DNA of 64,000 bases, taken from Immersiella caudata. Lineage: Eukaryota > Ascomycota > Sordariomycetes > Sordariales > Lasiosphaeriaceae. The stretch covers positions 4,898,001-4,962,000 of the forward strand of contig JAULSU010000002.1 in assembly GCA_030512335.1 (NCBI GenBank). Direction: 5' to 3'. The notes under the pieces were generated by a model. That model was given only the letters and a program-made list of their open reading frames with translations, had not been told where the DNA came from and ran no database searches. A program made the translations under genes and the position numbers. Positions 19,829 through 30,090 of this stretch are shown here, piece after piece. The stretch's first letter is position 1, and every line of letters begins with the position of its first letter.

Positions 19829-21888
19829 ATGGCCGAGGTCACAGGACTCGTGCTTGGGACGTTGGGCATCGCTGGGCTGTTCAAGTCATGCATTGACAAC
19901 TTTGACATTGTGGTACGGGCACGAGATTTTGGACAAGATTTCGATTTATTGTGCACAGAGGTGAGGATGGTCACTTGGCTCCAGTTGGCAGAGATAGGTC
20001 GCTGACTGGCATTTTACAGCTATCGCTCCAACAAGTTCGGCTCGGCGTGTGGGGAGAGTCGCTAGGGTTCATACCCGGAGAAGACGGGAAGCAGCCTCAA
20101 ATCAGCCGGGCATTGGAGCGAAGACCCCAAGTTTGAAGGGCCATCACTGACGCACTCCTTCACCTCCAAAACCTTCTGACAAAGGCCGACGTAGTCACGG
20201 GCAGATATGAACTCCTCGAAACAACTGAGGATGGCACGCTGGTTCCCTCTGAGTCGACGTCCCTTGGAATGGTGGTCTTCCGGGACTCATTCAGGAAGCT
20301 GCGGTCACGGATGCGGCAGAACCAAAAAGAGAAGTCGACACTTCAGGTCACACGCTGGGCCGTTCACGATTATGCCAAGTTCAAGGATCTCCTGACGAGC
20401 ATCAAGAATCTCATCGACGGGTTGGAAAGCGTCACTGCAAGTCTTGGGGTTCTTGAAAGACAGAGGGCTCGCTGGGTCGAGGAAATCGAATCGATATCCG
20501 ACACCCAGAGTCTTCGCCTCTTGCAGAATATCTCTTCGGTCGCTTCTTCCGGTGTTCTGCAACTGGTGTCAGATCGAGCAAGTCAGCGAATCTCATGCAT
20601 CACTTCCGGGTCCCGCACGTACCACACAGCCCCAAGCGAGGCGCGTGACCCATCAACCATATCGATCCGGACAGCGACAGGGCCGGTTCACACTCGATCA
20701 GGAATAGCGGGGCCAGAAATGCCGAAGATTGCGGAGGAATCCAACATTCCTCAAAACCAGCGATGGATCGCCGCCCTGCTCGGCAAGCATGCCGCACAAG
20801 AAACGCCCAACGAGTTTGATCCGGCCAACGACAAGGAGTATGGTCGCCAACTAGCACCTATCAAAAAGGCAGACGAGCAAGTTCGGGCAGCCAATTCCGG
20901 CAAGCTCTTGGTCCACGCAGATGGCGGGATACCACTTGCACAACGAATGTTCACGGAGCTCAGGAGTATTCGCAGGGCCAACATCCCCTTCATCAGCGCC
21001 GTGCCAGTCCAAGATCGCCTTGACCGCCTTCTTGCAAGCGTCGAAGGGCCTCCTGGGACACCATACGAGGGCGGGATTTTCTGGATCACAGTCCAACTAA
21101 CTCAACAAAAGCCACCCCTCCTTCGTTTCCAGACCCGGATTTATCATCCTAATATCGACTGCAACGGCAACCTGTGCGCGGACTACGAGTCTTGGTGGAC
21201 TGACGCGAATCTCAGCGCTCACATGTGGACTCAGCAGGATGAAACATTCCCTTGGTTTTCCGAGTTGCGGGTAAACCATTATTCCCTTGGCGCATTGCTT
21301 GTAGCCGTCTGCGGGCTTCTCTCCAGTCCCAACATCGACGACCCGTTGGTCCCGGAAATCGCGGAGACGCATATCACCAACTATGTCGAATACTAAGAGA
21401 CCGCCAAGCTCTACACAAAGAGATACGCCACAAGAGAGCGCCCAGCTGAGGATACCCTCCGGTTCGCGGACACGGCTAAGCCTACTGAGCTACTCTCAGT
21501 GCCGCGGATTAGCGCCGAGCCCTCCATCATGACTAGGAGACTAGGAAGCTCGACGGGCAAGGCATCCACAAAACGAGCACCATCAATAGAAGACGCCTCC
21601 CGCTACATCTCTGAGCCTCACCCTCTAATGACGGACGAACACACCGAAGCTCGCTCTTCTCAACCAAATAACGCCATGAGTTACGAAACTCGGACTGAGG
21701 GGATTCTCAAGCGCATCAGTACGACTAATTTGCCGCTGCGTGCAAAGGCGCTGCAGTGGCAACTGGCCTTAATAACTGGACGCGCCATCAGTTTATCGGC
21801 AAATAAAACGGCACAAGCCGTTCAAGTGGTAGCTTATTTAGACGAAAGGTTGCAGGAGCTCGAGGGAACCATATGCCATGACATCTAA
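19829..21888 (+). pseudogene. HeLo domain + UBC (E2-like) fusion, two in-frame stops
   Basis: Exons are 19829-19960 and 20020-21888 (donor GTGAGG, branch CTGAC, acceptor TTTACAG, phase 0), about 666 codons. Residues 1-225 match the HeLo domain of HET-S-type cell-death proteins: MAEVTGLVLGTLGIAGLFKS, then LCTELSLQQVRLGVWGE, then a late helix DYAKFKDLLTSIKNLIDGLE. Residues about 347-515 are a ubiquitin-conjugating (E2) fold: GPPGTPYEGGIFWI, the YHPNI (HPN) motif and, at the normal spacing, the catalytic cysteine in GNLCAD (codon 21175-21177), then LLSSPNIDDPL and YTKRYA. About 24 residues are inserted between the active site and the LLxxPN motif. TGA at 20134-20136 interrupts HeLo and TAA at 21394-21396 the last E2 helix; the frame stays open on both sides, so the fusion is real even if decayed. 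About 150 further residues after the E2 fold are unrecognised. Confidence 0.85.
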
Positions 21889-22448
21889 TCGGGGCCGTGC
21901 TCCCTGTGGCGCCCTCTCGGCTCGTCACCCACATCGCTGTGTAGGGGGCATACATCACGATCTGCGTGAATTGTTTAGAATCTTATCCGTGGAGCCCATC
22001 TCGAACGCTTCAGAAAGTGAATGGAGGCCGCTACCAGGCTCAAAGCCCTCGATGGAGGACGACGCCTTGGAGCTTCGATCAACACTAGACCCCCATTTTC
22101 GTGGTGGGAGATTTTATACAGGTACATAGAGTGGTCAGAGAGATGTTGGGCGAGATTAGGGCCAGTCTTGCGCGGAGACATCAAGATGGATCAATGGGCG
22201 AGACCACACAGTCTTACGTCCACAGGGGCCACTGCGAGCAATGCAGAGATGGACTACGAGTTTGCGTTGTTGTGTGGATGCATATTTCATTACCACCGAT
22301 CTCAAGCGGTTTTGGATTTTGGATTTTAACTTGAGTCATGGCCCATGGCTACAAGCCTAAGGCTGGCGGAAGAGGATAAGGTTTTGTAGGGTAAAAGATG
22401 CCACTTTTTTTTTTATTTCAATAGCTTCCATCCTCTCCATCATCCATC
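21889..22448. other. downstream flank of the HeLo-UBC gene
   Basis: Two overlapping short frames (21878-22129 and 22021-22329) show no recognisable domain. I see nothing supportable. Confidence 0.35.
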
Positions 22449-22871
22449 AAGACTCAAAGCCCCGGGATGCGTCACAGGAGCCAGTTCCTGTAGCTGTCCT
22501 CAGTGCCACATGATGGGAGGGGAAGGTTTTCCGGATCGCACTTTAACTGATTCAACAAAAGCCCCCACTCCTTCGCTTCGAGACACACTAGCGTCCCCGT
22601 TGCATGAGTCAATGGATGTCCATGTCACAACCCGAGTACTTTATGCGTTAGGTAAAGGCGGAGTTCGGAGTTCGAGCGAAGAGACCTTGGCTCCCTGTGG
22701 AAGCTTTGCGCGCTAGGGTTGGCACCATGGATTTGTACCTGGTAAGGGTTGAGCCAGTCTGCGAGGGAGGCTGAGAGAAGCCTTTTTATACCAGCACTTG
22801 CGAAAGATTCCATCCCATCTATCATCAACTCGCTTAAGACTCGGGGCCTCTGGATGCTTCACAGGGGCCAG
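22449..22871 (+). repeat. pair of degenerate direct repeats
   Basis: 22449-22484 and 22836-22871 are about 80% identical over 36 bases (shared AAGACTC at the left and CACAGG-GCCAG at the right). Mismatches are mostly transitions. The first copy runs into the UBC relic. Confidence 0.6.
22496..22591 (+). pseudogene. second, decayed UBC fragment
   Basis: In frame, this reads a 31-codon segment colinear, without gaps, with the E2 core of the HeLo-UBC gene (21046-21138). The GTPYEGGIF stretch corresponds to AT*WEGKVF, and QLTQQKPPLLRFQT corresponds to *LIQQKPPLLRFET. Sixteen of 31 positions are identical. Stops are at 22511 (TGA), 22544 (TAA) and 22589 (TAG, just after the segment). It is a dead paralogous copy about 1.4 kb downstream of the matching part of the fuller gene. 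The rest of the domain is not recognisable. Confidence 0.8.
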
Positions 22872-23477
22872 AAGTGCCACGCATGCCTAACGGGCTCATC
22901 TTCATCCTATTACGTGGAGCGTCATCCAAGATTGGTGTGTGAGAAACTTGCTCCATCCGCTATCTGCACTGCGACAAGAGTCAATCATAGCCCACACTCG
23001 ACCGATACTAGTATGGGTGGTATCAAGTCAGAAAAAATCTGCTCTTGATCACAATAACTAGACTAAACACTTACATGTTCTTTCATTAGAAAGGATACTT
23101 TTCCAGCTAGTCGCCAGCTGCCCGACAGACTTGCGCCAACCCCGGCACCCCTTGATTTAGAAATAGCGGGCGTTGTTGGTGCGCAATCCCAGCAAATTTC
23201 ATCAAGTGTCGGGACGGGGTTTGACGACGTTTCGCGTTGTATTGTTCCTCCCGAAGTTTGCATCCTGCAGGGGTACGTTCAGAGTCAGTCAAGTCTTCAG
23301 CTCTATAAAACAAAATTTCGTTAAAATATGGATAACTACACTCCAGCCTGATTATTGCCACTCTGTCGGGTCCAGTCTTTTCAGCTGTTCCCCTCGCTCG
23401 TTTCGTCCCCAATCTTTGAGCTCCCGTCCATTCCGCCCACTTCTTCACTTTTTCTTGCGTCAATTACCCCTCTAGTC

Positions 23478-24962
23478 ATGGCTCCACCGACGAGCCTTCG
23501 CCAGGCCCGAGTCACCATAGCCATTTTGCTCCTCCTGCTGTTCAAAACCTCGACTTCGATCACCAACTGCGATCAAGGGTCATTCATTATTGCCACGAAA
23601 CAAGATGCCGATGCCTTAAATGACTGTACTCAGTCTTTTGCCTCAAAACTTTCGGGAGATATCATTATCGCCCCAAGCGCGATAGGTGACCTTTACATCA
23701 ACTATCATCGCCCCATCAACGGGGCTTTCATCGCTGAAAAAGCGCCTTTCCTTACGACATTAGTTTTCCAACAGATCAACATATCAATATACCAAATCTC
23801 AGCCAGGGATATCGTCTTGCGAAACCTGTCAAGTCTCACTCGATACACACATCACACCCGCAGCCTCAACTCAATGTTGCTTCATGACCTCCCATCTCTC
23901 AAGACAGTAGATTCTTCCCCTGTCCACATGATTGGCACCCTCGAGTTCGAGAACCTGCCCAGACTGCAAGAGCTCTCCCTCGCGCAAGATAGCCCCATGT
24001 CAGTGTCAACGGATCTTATAATACGAAACGTCTGGCTCGGTTCAGACGCAGTCAGCAGCCTCTTCTCCGCTCTTCTCAGCAAAAGGTGGCCCTCGGTGAT
24101 TGAAGGAATCCCAAACGTCGACCCGCTGTTCTACGGTCTCATTGAGCGAAAGTCCGTAAACATCATGGGCAACGGCAACTTGACCTTGCTTTCACCTGGT
24201 CAACTTACGATTCGACTGTAGCTTACGTTTTCTGTCCTTTCATGTTCGTCCAACAGGGTCCAGCGGCTTCCACGCACATCCCTGACCCCACAGTATCGGG
24301 ACTGTCCAACCTGACAAGGGACAATTACCATCCTCCAGCCAACGGCATCACCATGGACACTCTTCGCGCAATTCAGAACAACTTCACGACTCTCAATCTC
24401 GACTTTGAAAACATGGCAAGTCTCCATCTGATCGACAACCCGCACCTTCAAAAATTCCGTTTTCGACCTGAAGCGCTCATTACTCATGGTCGGAGATTGT
24501 GATTTCGGGAAATCCAGAGTTGAGGATGAGGTCGGCAGAAAAGTACGGAGATTTCGATGAGGGCGACTACAGGAAAGCTCGGTCCCCCTATGTAGTCAGC
24601 CACGATATGAGGCCGGTGTTTATCTGGCCGCGAAGGGACACGGAGATGACAGTTTTTGAAGGGGCTTTTGACACCTCAATACTTTTTTGTGAGTTCTTTT
24701 TTTCTCTTCTTTTTTTCTTCTCTTTTCCCTGCATGAGATACATATCCACGGGATTCTAATCAATCCTCACAGCGCACCCTCGTTCAAGTTTGATGGGGAG
24801 TTGCCGACAGTCCGGGAAAAGTTCATTGTCAACTCTACCCTGCCGAAAGAAGAGTTCAACTGCAATGGCTTGCACAGCCTTCGAAGAGACGGGTATGTGA
24901 GGGGCGAATGGTCCTGTCAGCGCGAGACGGTGCCTGTTGAGAATCGCACAGGATGCCTTTGA
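23478..24962 (+). pseudogene. cell-wall receptor-L-domain-like (Ecm33-type) gene, probably broken
   Basis: Proposed exons are 23478-24198, 24264-24692 and 24773-24962. A signal peptide (hydrophobic after RQARVTIAILLLLL) precedes a protein with leucine-rich L-domain character (LVFQQINIS, NLPRLQELSL, VISGNPELRM) and a C-terminal Cys-containing segment (EEFNCNGL and GEWSCQ). This is the layout of fungal secreted or GPI-type L-domain proteins such as Ecm33, although no GPI tail is seen. A one-base deletion near 24493 separates EALITH from WSEIVISGNPEL; no intron can fit there. The first intron has a weak donor (GTCAAC). The last fits the frame only with a weak donor (GTTCTT) four bases inside a better one (GTGAGT), which hints at another lesion in the T run. 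Confidence 0.55.
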
Positions 24963-25383
24963 CGGCATGTCACTAGTGCTGTTTGGTCTTATTCTGTTCC
25001 TCTGGCCCTCAGCGTTCTGATTTCCATGGCATTTTGAGGGTGTTCAGACAACCTTTGGAAAGGGGCAAATATGCCAAGTCTAAAAGTCAGAACTCGATTG
25101 CGTGCTCCCGCTGAGCCGCATTGGCGCACATGGCGTTTTACCCGCGCGCTGCTACTGGGAAGCCCGAATTTGGTAGGATCGCACCTTCCACCTTTGGAAG
25201 GATTCACCGCAAACTGATTTCTTTGCCGCATGTTCCATCCAACCCCCATCCCACTACACCTCAACAAAAGTCTTTGGCTGAGCATCAGCAAGGCCGCCTT
25301 ATTAATTGCCAACTGGCGTGGCTGTCCTCCCCTTTCGTGTCCCGAACGCACTATTTTTCGGGTGGGAACAAAACATACACACC
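24963..25383. other. intergenic, promoter of the MFS gene
   Basis: No gene-like frame on the plus strand; the minus-strand frame over 24989-25579 is antisense shadow of the MFS start. Confidence 0.4.
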
Positions 25384-26958
25384 ATGACAGCGGGGACCGA
25401 CAGCGAACGCGCCCCGCTTCTGGGCGAGAGTTCAGCACCTCATCATGGCATCGCCAACGGAAATCACGTCGATACCCACGCGCACGACTCAACGCTTCTC
25501 CCCACAACACGGGACACCCCGCCCTCGCGACGCCTACTAATCGCAGCTCTCCTCGCCCTGCTATGCATCTCGATTGCAATCAGCGGCAGCCTCGTCGACA
25601 CATCCATGTACGAAATCATCGAAGGCATCATCTGCGACCGCGTGCACGGCGCCCTCGAAAACACCACAAATCGCGACTGCAGGGATGCTGACGTGCAAAG
25701 TCAACTATCATCCCTCATGGGCGTGCTCCAGTCCGCTGAGATGGTCCCGGGTCTCATCTTCACGGTCCCATACGGCGCGCTGGCTGATCGGTACGGCCGA
25801 GTCAAGTTTCTCGGGCTGTCGATGCTGGGACTCTCGCTGCACATGACCGCAATGGCGGTTGTCCTTGCGCGACCAGATTTCTTCCCACTCAGACTGCTTT
25901 GGCTTTGCCCGTCCTTCTTGGTTGTTGGCGGAGGATTAATGGTGGCCAACTCGATGGTTTACGCCGCTGTCGCTGACCTTGCCACGGATGAGCAACGCTC
26001 CGGCGCGTTCATGTACACCGGGTCGTTGTTCATGGCTGGGATTCTGATTGCGCGACCTGTCACGTACTTCGTCATGAACAGGAGCGCTTGGTTCGCCATG
26101 AAACTTGGGGTTGTCTGGCTGGGGGTTTCCACCATCATCGCTTTTTGCGTCCCGGAAACTCTCCATGTTGAGGTCGCAGTGGAGACGGCTCCTGTTGCCG
26201 TCGAAGTCCCGACCGAGGGCAAACCACCACTGGGAAGAATGTTCTCGAACGCCAAGGCCTCCTTCACGAAGACGATCAAAACAGCGCGATGGCTCTTCTG
26301 GGAGCAGAAGCTTGTTGGGTTTCTGCTCATCGGCCTTGCGTTCGAAATCCTGGGCAAAGCCATCGATTTCATCGCACCGCAATATCTCGCCAAACGGTAC
26401 AATCTATCCTACCAGGAGGTCGGCTTACTCAAGTCCGTCGATATGATCACGACGATGGTCTTGTTGCTTGCCATTCTGCCCGTGGCGGGCCACTACCTAA
26501 CGACGAAGCTGGGGCTATCAGCAAGAGAGAAAGACCTGCGGCTTGCGCAGGTAAGTGCCGTTATTGCGGCCCTGGGAACCTTGGTTGTCGCCTTGGCGGA
26601 TACGATACCAGAGCTGATTGCGGGCATGGTTACGTTCAACCTTGGCGGGGGGTATACGTATGTCCTGCGGGGATTGATGACGTCGTTGGTTGCTGGCCAC
26701 AACATTGGGTTGATGTTCTCGTGCATTGCATTCGTGGAGAATGTTATGTACTTGGTGGCGCCGATACTGTATGCGCGGCTTCTTAGCAGGGGGTTGGAAA
26801 CTTGGATCGGACTGCCGTACTTGGTTAGCGGGTTGATTTTGGTGGCCGCCGCGGTGTTGATTGGTGTGATCAGGGGGTCACTTGTTGGGGAGTCCAGCAC
26901 TGTGGGTGAAGGAGGCGAGGGAGACGAGATTCAGAATGAGGAGAGGCCCGAGAGGTGA
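25384..26958 (+). CDS. MFS transporter
   Basis: Single exon of 524 residues. A hydrophilic N-terminus of about 50 residues precedes about 12 membrane helices in two groups with a central cytoplasmic loop (around residues 265-305). MFS motif A is visible between helices 2 and 3 (GALADRYGRVKFLG), and VPETLH ends the first half. The large loop after helix 1 (about residues 80-110) carries Cys and Asn and probably faces outside. The family exports or imports small molecules with proton coupling. The substrate is unknown; the fold resembles fungal MFS members of the Hiat1/TCR-like type rather than sugar porters. The frame is intact. Confidence 0.9.
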   Translation: MTAGTDSERAPLLGESSAPHHGIANGNHVDTHAHDSTLLPTTRDTPPSRRLLIAALLALLCISIAISGSLVDTSMYEIIEGIICDRVHGALENTTNRDCRDADVQSQLSSLMGVLQSAEMVPGLIFTVPYGALADRYGRVKFLGLSMLGLSLHMTAMAVVLARPDFFPLRLLWLCPSFLVVGGGLMVANSMVYAAVADLATDEQRSGAFMYTGSLFMAGILIARPVTYFVMNRSAWFAMKLGVVWLGVSTIIAFCVPETLHVEVAVETAPVAVEVPTEGKPPLGRMFSNAKASFTKTIKTARWLFWEQKLVGFLLIGLAFEILGKAIDFIAPQYLAKRYNLSYQEVGLLKSVDMITTMVLLLAILPVAGHYLTTKLGLSAREKDLRLAQVSAVIAALGTLVVALADTIPELIAGMVTFNLGGGYTYVLRGLMTSLVAGHNIGLMFSCIAFVENVMYLVAPILYARLLSRGLETWIGLPYLVSGLILVAAAVLIGVIRGSLVGESSTVGEGGEGDEIQNEERPER

Positions 26959-28203
26959 GGGTCCCAAGTGGGAGCGGAGCATGAGGTTGTTCGGAAATCT
27001 CCACTTGATCTATCACTCCGGATTTTGACTCCGAGGCTGCAAGCCACGGATAAACGCTACGTACCTAAAACACAAACACCAAGTCCCCATGTTCGAAAAC
27101 TTGACCTATCACTGTATCTAGATCGGAAATCCACTTTGGGTGAGATACATCGTAGACTTGGATAAGTCGATGCACATTTTGGATAAGTCCTCGGGAGGCC
27201 CACTGATCTGTACACACAGTGTCACGGAACAGGCAACGCGGTGTATATCCGGCATCCAGAGCGGCAGCATCGGATGCCAACGCAGCCGGAACAAGTCTCA
27301 GCAAGCACGTTCTAGATTCAAGAATCAAGACGACGTGATATATCAGATGGGGCTACCCAACTGGCCGCCACACTCCTCACATCATCGATGTCTCCCTCCA
27401 TCAGCACATTCCTATGGACCGAATTACGAAGCACCACAAATAGATTCAACCAGACTGCGGGATCTCCAATGCAACCGCAAATGCCACCCATCAATCACCC
27501 TGCGTCGCAAACACGCCTGTCTCGGCTGGTTCGTCAAGGGTTCTTCGTCCTGAGCGAACTGAACCACTCAGGATGCTTCCCTGTTGACGCTGCCCAAAAA
27601 AGGAGGGGAACTCGCTCAAGCTCCTGCCGGCAGAGCCGCCGTTCCGATGGGGAGCAGCACTTGGCTGCGCACGCTCTTACAAAGGATCCAGTGGGATGGA
27701 GCAAACATTCATGGAGGGATCGAGAGATTGGGTCATATGTCCGCGCGGTAAGGTAGGGGGCCAATGAGATGGTGCTGGGGTTGCTGGCGCGCTTGTGCCA
27801 TGCCTTTCGGGTCTCATGAGATTTAACTGGGGGATTTTTCATTGGAGGGTTGATGTGATGAGTGTGGGTGTGGTGCAAGGGGGGGGTGGGACAGTGGGTG
27901 GTGTGGGCGGGATTCGAAGTGGGTTGGTGGTATAACGGGGCGGGATGCCGGATCTGGGGGGTCAAGGGGTTTGGTTGAGACTTGAGTCCGGAGGTTTCCG
28001 TTGGGTGATTTGGATGTTGGTGTGGCGACTGTTGTTGAGAGTGATGGATTGTGGGGATCGACGATGCGTGAGTCGGGGGCCACCGAAGGTCGGGTTTTGG
28101 GTATATAATGGGGAGGGTCCATCTCGTTGGGATTGCCTCCTCGTAGCCAACCTCCTCAGAAATAAGACTTCGAACACCAAAACGACCTCTTCGACTAAGC
28201 GCA
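26959..28203. other. intergenic, promoter of the dioxygenase gene
   Basis: 1.2 kb without a gene. 27830-28080 is strongly G/T-rich on the plus strand, which creates a long spurious His/Pro-rich frame on the minus strand. Confidence 0.45.
28102..28108 (+). promoter_or_regulatory. TATA box
   Basis: TATATAA lies 95 bases upstream of the dioxygenase ATG, with a pyrimidine-rich leader between. Confidence 0.5.
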
Positions 28204-29679
28204 ATGGCCTGCCCCCTTTTCGCCACCTCCTCTCTCCTCAAACCGGAGAAGCCCTCCGGCCCCATCGTCCGCCCCGACACCGACTGGATTCCCTCGTACA
28301 AGGTCTACAAGGACCGCGTTGAGAGACTTGCAGCACTCGGACTCGACCGGCCGGCCACTGTCCCCGAGGAATGGCCGACCTTCATCGACGCCGAACGTTG
28401 CTGGTCCGGAACAGACTTCAAGTCTGAGGATGACTATGTCATCAATCTGACCGCCGATGACATCACCGAGATTGAGGCTGGACTGGGTCATTTCAAATGT
28501 CTCTCTCCCCCACTCTCGCCGAAGCCATTGAGGTAGAGGGCTGACGAACATGCCATGCAGCTCTCCCCGGAGACCTCACCCCGGACGCCGTCAACCCCAC
28601 CACCTTCCCCCTCCACATCCTAGGCCCTCGCCTCGCCGAAGTCTCCAAGATCATTCACGAAGGTAGAGGTTTTGCTGTCCTCCGCGGTCTCAACCCCGTA
28701 AAATACTCCAGCATGGACAACATCCTGCTCTACCTCGGAGTAACAAGCTACATCGCCGAAACCCGCGGCATGCAAGATTTCGACGGCCGCATGATCCGTC
28801 CGTATCCCACACCTCCTCATTATACCGATGACCACTAAAATTCCATCAGTTCACATCCAAGCCGTCGTCAAAGACATCAAGAAACACGGAAGCATGCCCA
28901 ACTCACCCTATGTGGCCCGTGCACAAGTCAGCCCCTGAGCCCCTTTTCATGTCAACAAAGCAAACTAACTCCCCGCCACAGCCCTTCCACACCGATCTGT
29001 GCGACGTTCTCTCGCTTTATGCATTAGATGTGGCCGCCTACGGTGGTGAATCCTTCCTCGCGTCGTCTGCCAAGATTTACAACGAGATTGCGGCCACTCG
29101 TCCTGATATCATTCATGTGCTGGCCAAAGATGACTGGCCTTTTGATGAGCATGTCTCCATTACTATTCCCAACCTCAGTTTCTCTCCCGAAACTAACACC
29201 CCCACCCCAGATTCTACAACAACGAATACCACACCCGCCCCCTCCTCCACCTCTTCCCCCCACACGGCCCCGGCTTCCAATTCTCCCGCCGCCCGCTTAC
29301 CGGCGCCCACTTCTCCCCTCACCACCCCCTCGTCCCGTCCATGACCGAAATCCAAGCCGAAGCCCTCGACACCGTCTACTTCCTCGCCAAGCAGCACGCG
29401 CTGGAAATCACGCTGCATAAGGGCGACATCCAAATCTTTAACAACTTTGCCATGTTGCATGCGCGCAACAGCTTTGTGGATGGGGAGGTGGAGAATAAGA
29501 GGCATATGTTGAGGCTTTGGTTGAGGAATGAAGAGAGGAAGTGGGCTGTGCCGAGGGCGCTTCAGAGGTTGAGTTGGGAGTGTTATGGGGATCATGAGTG
29601 GAGGAAGAACGCGGTGTGGGACGCTGAGAGGTCGCCTCCGGAGTTGAGGGTGAAGTATCGGAGGGCGAGCTGTGCTTGA
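28204..29679 (+). CDS. TfdA/TauD-family Fe(II)/2-oxoglutarate dioxygenase
   Basis: Exons are 28204-28498, 28561-28797, 28850-28926, 28982-29148 and 29211-29679, giving 414 residues. The iron ligands are the HxD in QPFHTD (H206, D208) and a distal His in NNFAMLHARNSF; HMLRLWLR supplies the 2-oxoglutarate-binding Arg. Other family marks are GRGFAVLRGL, YGGESFLASSAKIYNE and ATRPDIIHVL. Enzymes of this superfamily hydroxylate small acids, and in fungi several work in secondary metabolism; the substrate here is unknown. The last intron keeps the frame only as GC-AG (GA|GCATGT, branch CTAAC, acceptor CCCCAG); intron 2 uses donor GTCCGT. The coding length is divisible by three. No lesions remain under this model. 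A frameshift at the last intron is the alternative. Confidence 0.87.
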
Positions 29680-29740
29680 GGGGTTGAGGCATTGGTGCCC
29701 CTTCGATCGGGCCACACATTGGACGAGAGGAATGCAGCGA

Positions 29741-29758
29741 GGGGGGGGGGGGGGGGGG
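29741..29758 (+). repeat. poly-G tract (18 G)
   Basis: A homopolymer of 18 G lies 60 bases past the dioxygenase stop. Confidence 0.95.
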
Positions 29759-30090
29759 TAACATGAGGGGCACCAAGGGCACTGAGGGGCGTCATGGACA
29801 CCAAACGGCGTTTGAGAAAATGGCCAAGGGAAAACACAGCTTCGTCAGGCTTTGATCCGGTAGCGGGCTATCTCACCGGATTTCTATACATCCCACCCTC
29901 TCTGCACAGTTGAAACATCCCGTGACGTACCACCTTATACGGTCCTGTCGCCGATCATATTTCACTTCCATCCGCACAGTCTGTCGTGGAAAAGCTAGTC
30001 TATATTGAGCTGACGACATCGATCCGATAACACAAGATCCATTCCAGTATACCCGCCGAGTCGCGTTTCTAGCGTCATCAGCCAGAGGTC
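29759..30090. other. intergenic
   Basis: A 330-base gap between the dioxygenase gene and the C2H2 pseudogene; nothing recognised. Confidence 0.35.

Noticed and set aside
20134..20136. TGA in the HeLo part as a recoded (selenocysteine) codon
   Set aside because: Ascomycetes lack selenocysteine insertion as far as known, and a TAA is also present downstream; nonsense mutation is simpler.
27534..28301. 255-codon minus-strand frame, His/Pro-rich
   Set aside because: It lies over the G/T-rich promoter and first exon of the dioxygenase gene; its composition simply mirrors that skew, and there is no domain.
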